A stretch of DNA of 64,000 bases from positions 3,720,001 to 3,784,000 of the forward strand of contig OU342631.1 in assembly GCA_910589415.1 (NCBI GenBank), in the 5' to 3' direction. The notes below the pieces were generated by a model. It did not search any database, was not told the DNA's origin, and saw nothing but the letters and a program-made list of their open reading frames with translations. Of this stretch, positions 62,601 to 64,000 are shown piece by piece. Numbering within the stretch: the first letter of the stretch is position 1; each line of letters opens with the position of its first letter. The position numbers were made by a program, and so were the translations under genes. Source of the DNA: Malachius bipustulatus. Taxonomy: Eukaryota > Arthropoda > Insecta > Coleoptera > Melyridae.

Positions 62601-64000
62601 TGAATCCATTGTTGCTTTGAGACGATTAAATGATATTTTACTTCTTGATGAAGTAAAAAACTTGCAAAATATTTCCACAAAAAAGCACCGTGATGTATTC
62701 AAACGATTACGTGATATCCATGAGTATTCAAATCTCCAAACAACAGATGATCTAATTAATAATTACACATTAAGCTTGGGCATATACAACGTTACTGCGG
62801 CATGGTCAACCTCTTCTAAAGAAAATACACTAAATAATATCAATTTGAAGGTTAAAAAAGGAAAACTGTTAGCTATTGTGGGTGCGGTGGGTTCCGGAAA
62901 GTCGAGCCTCCTGAATCTAATTCTGGGAGAGTTGCCCACCGATAGAGGGAAGGTACAAGCTCGAGGAAAATTGAGTTATGCAGCTCAGGATTCATGGCTT
63001 TTCGCTGGAACGGTGCGCCAAAATATTGTTTTCGGTAGCCAGCTAGAGTTGAAACGGTACCAAGAAACAATAGCAGCTTGCGCCATGCTTCCTGATATAC
63101 GAAGACTTGAAAAAGGCGATCTTACTGTCATTGGAGATCGGGGTACCTCCCTTAGCGGTGGTCAGAAGGCAAGGATCAGTCTGGCTAGGGCTGTTTATAG
63201 AAAAGCCGACATCTATCTCCTTGACGATCCATTATCCGCCGTCGATAAACACGTAGGAAAGCAGCTTTTCCACGGATGCATTCGTGGCCTCCTTCGGGAC
63301 AAGACTGTCATCCTTGTGACACACCAAATAGAGTATCTCAAAGATGTGGATGATATAATCTATTTAGAGAATGGTTCTGTCAAAGCAAGAGGTAGGTGGT
63401 ATAAATATTAATGTAAGTATGGCTAATATATGAGCACTTTGAAGGTTCCTATAAGGAGCTAACAGCAATGGGCCTTGAATTAACAATAGTGTCTGCTACA
63501 AATGAAGAAAAGCGTGAAAAAGAAACAATTGAAGAAGAAATGCGTAAAATAAGCATAAAAGTGAACAATATTCCTAATAAGACATTTGAACAGATATCTA
63601 AAGGAAAAACAAAGTTTGCTGTCTACAAAAAGTATTTCAAGGCAGGTGGAAATAGTTGCGTCGTGGCTTCATTCTTCATTGTATTTCTACTAACACAAGC
63701 TATAATCAGTGCTCTGGATTATTTTATAAAAATATGGTAAAAATTATTAACTACTTATGACTTAACTTACTTAATGAGAGTACGTCAATTTTGACTGAAG
63801 GAAAACAAGCTAAAAATTTCTTCTAATTTTTATATTTTCAGGGTGACGATTCAAGTAAGAAATGAGAATGCTAACAATTTTCACAGCAATGAAACTTCCA
63901 CTAAGGACTCAATTTCTCAGATTGTATCAACCACAAATGCTTTATATGTATATACATTTGGATTTGTTTTACTGATTATTGCGTCCATTTTACGTCTATG
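48383..64000 (+). CDS. ABCC-type transporter C, truncated by window end
   Basis: Third tandem ABCC exporter. Coding exons: 48383-48459, 58378-58620, 58681-59111, 59240-59396, 62382-63391, 63445-63736, 63842-64000 (runs off the edge). The start exon (77 nt, MESETVEKRPPNPRENANF) lies 9.9 kb before exon 2 and matches gene B exon 1 in length, phase and the NPRE motif. TMD1 and NBD1 are complete: Walker [14 protein letters not shown] near residue 469, Q-loop [41 protein letters not shown]. It is more diverged than A and B are from each other: GAVG replaces GPVG, and AAQDS replaces ASQEP. The frame is intact as far as visible. TMD2 and NBD2 lie beyond the window. Confidence 0.92.
48655..49574. repeat. 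920-bp fold-back element, same family as 46336-47197
   Basis: Inverted arms with ends 'acaggatggggcgcgac' and 'gtcgcgccccaccctgta'. The inner part shares 'gttataaacaagtgaaaatc' and 'aaaacggcttacatgtccct' with the element at 46 kb, but the outer arms differ, so the two are relatives rather than copies. Confidence 0.88.
49861..49932 (-). repeat. tRNA-derived SINE head
   Basis: The minus strand reads a decayed tRNA: 'gcagcgtggcggagtgagtt' (box A region), then 'gatggtacggtgttcaattc' (box B, expected GGTTCGANTCC). The body towards lower coordinates (49675-49860) includes sequence shared with 3495-3560 and the hairpin shared with 5448-5480. Not a functional tRNA: the acceptor stem does not close. 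Confidence 0.65.
49940..50755. other. Gene C intron 1, no gene seen
   Basis: AT-rich; short open frames at 50148-50342 and 50560-50862 show no domain or exon context. Confidence 0.45.
50756..50904. mobile_element. 149-bp MITE, PIF/Harbinger-like
   Basis: Perfect inverted repeats of 40 bp or more starting 'gcccgtattcacaaacgata' at both ends. TTA lies directly outside each end (50753-50755 and 50905-50907), matching the 3-bp TWA target duplication of PIF/Harbinger elements. Confidence 0.85.
51130..51840. repeat. Third copy of the long repeat at 3.8-5.3 kb
   Basis: 'attagtgtagttgtctaggt', 'ctgccattttgaaacggccc', 'gacaccctgtagaagtgac' and 'gatctaaagctacaggagcg'-like words appear in the same order as at 3788-5280. 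Confidence 0.75.
52003..52870 (-). mobile_element. 5'-truncated LINE 3' end with (AAT)n tail
   Basis: Minus strand, tail tract 52003-52040. Encodes the RT C-terminal region in two frames: 52854-52480 (FQKTKCIHFSNKN, LKLLGFNLDRNLNWKLHIN) and 52601-52326 (YYSNFYSILKYGIIHWGN, IFKIQKKCIRILG, SFPSLFIYEFSVLH). Very AT-rich and distinct from the element in gene B. Frameshifted, so dead. Confidence 0.82.
52875..54545. other. Gene C intron 1, no gene seen
   Basis: AT-rich with short unsupported open frames; nothing recognised. Confidence 0.4.
54546..55211 (+). mobile_element. PIF/Harbinger-like element remnant
   Basis: Inverted ends ('ctctttcacacatacggt' on the left, 'accgtaggtgtgaaagag' on the right) enclose CpG-rich 'gccgtgccgtag' repeats and an intact short frame 54680-54865, MDERKRRILLIMLWHRRRQP...ARKFWIDRLLENRQLMGEFA. 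This resembles the N-terminal region that precedes Harbinger nucleases (R.RKFW.. LL..R...GEF). The nuclease domain is missing. Confidence 0.65.
55220..56350 (+). mobile_element. LINE fragment: ORF1 end and endonuclease, degraded
   Basis: Plus-strand pieces in shifting frames: VKVVARKAFIHVSRFSPDT, then DATNKDVAVNPANYPSGILF (ORF1 C-terminal region), DNKFDIICLTQH (start of endonuclease), VTFVLNGDFNLHFNE (endonuclease catalytic DFN motif), FGMHRTIFEPTRINNCIDNV and TKCGLSDHHSVSI (SDH motif). An 'attattatt' tract at 56143-56158 interrupts it. Confidence 0.75.
56370..56568 (-). repeat. tRNA-derived SINE inserted next to an (AAT)n tail
   Basis: The minus strand starts 'gcgtggcctagtggttctcc' (box A) and has 'gatcgcgggttcgaaactc' (box B), followed by an unrelated body ending near 56370 in AT-rich repeats. 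The 5' end abuts the (aat)n tract 56568-56603. Confidence 0.75.
56569..57536 (-). mobile_element. LINE fragment: ORF1 end plus endonuclease, antisense
   Basis: Minus strand, from about 57530: FNHVSVSFDRTPRQQQAYKR, RQQEGGEKNLKLRYKNG ending in TAA (ORF1 end near 57380). ORF2 begins just after with LNLFYQNVRGL, DYDIICLSETWLRSD, LLLGDFNSPQFF (endonuclease DFN motif), VPEDRHHPALEL. It then jumps to an (aat)n tract, so RT has been deleted. The missing RT is the part retained by the element in gene B, which also has an (aat)n tail, so they may be one family. Confidence 0.8.
57540..58064 (+). mobile_element. Probable solo LTR
   Basis: A distinct non-AT-rich segment interrupts LINE-derived sequence. 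It has a TATA box (cctataaatag near 57815), a plausible start region (tccagtcagtttagcg), poly(A) signals (attaaataaataaa near 57991) and ends in 'ccgtaaca'. No internal retroelement genes or second LTR are present. The left boundary is uncertain. Confidence 0.5.
58065..58377. other. End of gene C intron 1
   Basis: T-rich sequence with 'aagtaatctaatctaattt', typical of a LINE 3' end; otherwise nothing. Confidence 0.4.
58378..58620 (+). CDS. Gene C coding exon 2
   Basis: 243 nt between tttttag and gtaagt. It encodes YAKSYLEATKSKAFTETSLP, LGDRLEEAWENE, KRPSIFIALMKVFGLKFIIY and a first membrane helix. Confidence 0.93.
58681..59111 (+). CDS. Gene C coding exon 3 (TMD1)
   Basis: 431 nt, acceptor cttctcttcag, donor gtaagc. 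VVQPTFLGWLLSYYQPNQ, LGVKIRIACSSLLYRKSMRL, FISNDISKFD; TMD1 helices. Confidence 0.94.
59240..59396 (+). CDS. Gene C coding exon 4 (TMD1)
   Basis: 157 nt: [33 protein letters not shown]. Length identical to A and B. Confidence 0.94.
59397..62381. other. Gene C intron 4
   Basis: 2985 nt with patches less AT-rich than neighbouring introns (59520-59780, 60380-61300). Two phrases, 'tcgactccaccgtggtcc' and 'tcgaccccaccgtgccca', each followed by 'cagtactgat', repeat about 120 nt apart near 59579 and 59708. A fragment near 61618-61640 is shared with the TIR element at 7102-7728. Probably several mobile-element remnants; no exon seen. Confidence 0.45.
62382..63391 (+). CDS. Gene C coding exon 5 (end of TMD1 and NBD1)
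   Basis: 1010 nt after a 2985-nt intron. It includes TMD1 helices, the linker, and NBD1 with all ATPase motifs. Donor gtaggt. Confidence 0.95.
63445..63736 (+). CDS. Gene C coding exon 6 (linker and TM7)
   Basis: 292 nt after a 53-nt intron. GSYKELTAMGLELTIV, a charged linker (NEEKREKETIEEEMRK) with coiled-coil-like composition, then KYFKAGGNSCVVASFFIVFL and a membrane helix. Confidence 0.9.
63842..64000 (+). CDS. Gene C coding exon 7 (TMD2), partial
   Basis: Starts after tatattttcag with VTIQVRNENANNFHSNETST (one sequon), then a membrane helix (YVYTFGFVLLIIASILRL). Cut by the window edge. Confidence 0.9.

Overview
The window is animal, almost certainly insect, nuclear DNA: about two-thirds A+T, GT-AG introns from 52 nt to nearly 12 kb, and heavy loading with LINEs, tRNA-derived SINEs, DNA transposons, fold-back elements and microsatellites. 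The order cannot be fixed from sequence alone. Frequent 'taggtacctacct' words and 'tatacagggtg' transposon ends are common in several insect groups. Nothing prokaryotic is present.

The cellular genes are three tandem, same-strand paralogues of a short ABCC transporter (MRP type without TMD0, resembling arthropod MRP lethal(2)03659 / ABCC4-like proteins), called A, B and C here. A spans 6074-23656; its 77-nt first coding exon was not found and is probably upstream of the window. B spans 27124-42045 with all nine coding exons located. C starts at 48383 and runs off the right edge inside exon 7. Intron positions and phases match in all three. Comparable exons have the same or nearly the same length: exon 1 is 77 nt in B and C, exon 2 is 243 nt in A, B (after removing the insertion) and C, exon 4 is 157 nt in all three, and exon 8 is 231 nt in A and B. 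Each complete protein would carry TMD1-NBD1-TMD2-NBD2 in about 1,330-1,375 residues. Short N-terminal coding exons of B and C were found by eye (27124-27200 and 48383-48459).

The most interesting observation is that B coding exon 2 is split by a 5'-truncated LINE in antisense orientation (28871-31048). Removing it restores exactly 243 nt in frame, and the rest of B's 1,374-codon reading frame is intact. This looks like a recent, possibly polymorphic, disruption of an otherwise functional transporter gene. Exon 2 is a multiple of three and has the same phase on both sides, so skipping it would keep the frame.

Layout: 1-6073 repeats upstream of A exon 2; 6074-6316 A exon 2; 6380-6583 a decayed duplicate of exon 3; 6584-18159 a transposon-filled intron (TIR element, LINE, mariner remnant, Tc1-like element); 18160-23656 the rest of A; 23657-27123 intergenic with a second copy of the same LINE in opposite orientation; 27124-42045 B, with a 5-kb intron 5 holding a GC-rich island and a ~185-bp tandem repeat; 42046-48382 intergenic with a LINE fragment, a possible 5' noncoding exon of C and a long fold-back element; 48460-58377 C intron 1, very rich in mobile elements (fold-back, SINE heads, PIF/Harbinger elements, three LINE fragments, probable solo LTR); 58378-64000 C exons 2-7. 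The genes probably act as parallel membrane exporters that arose by tandem duplication. Their substrates cannot be read from sequence.
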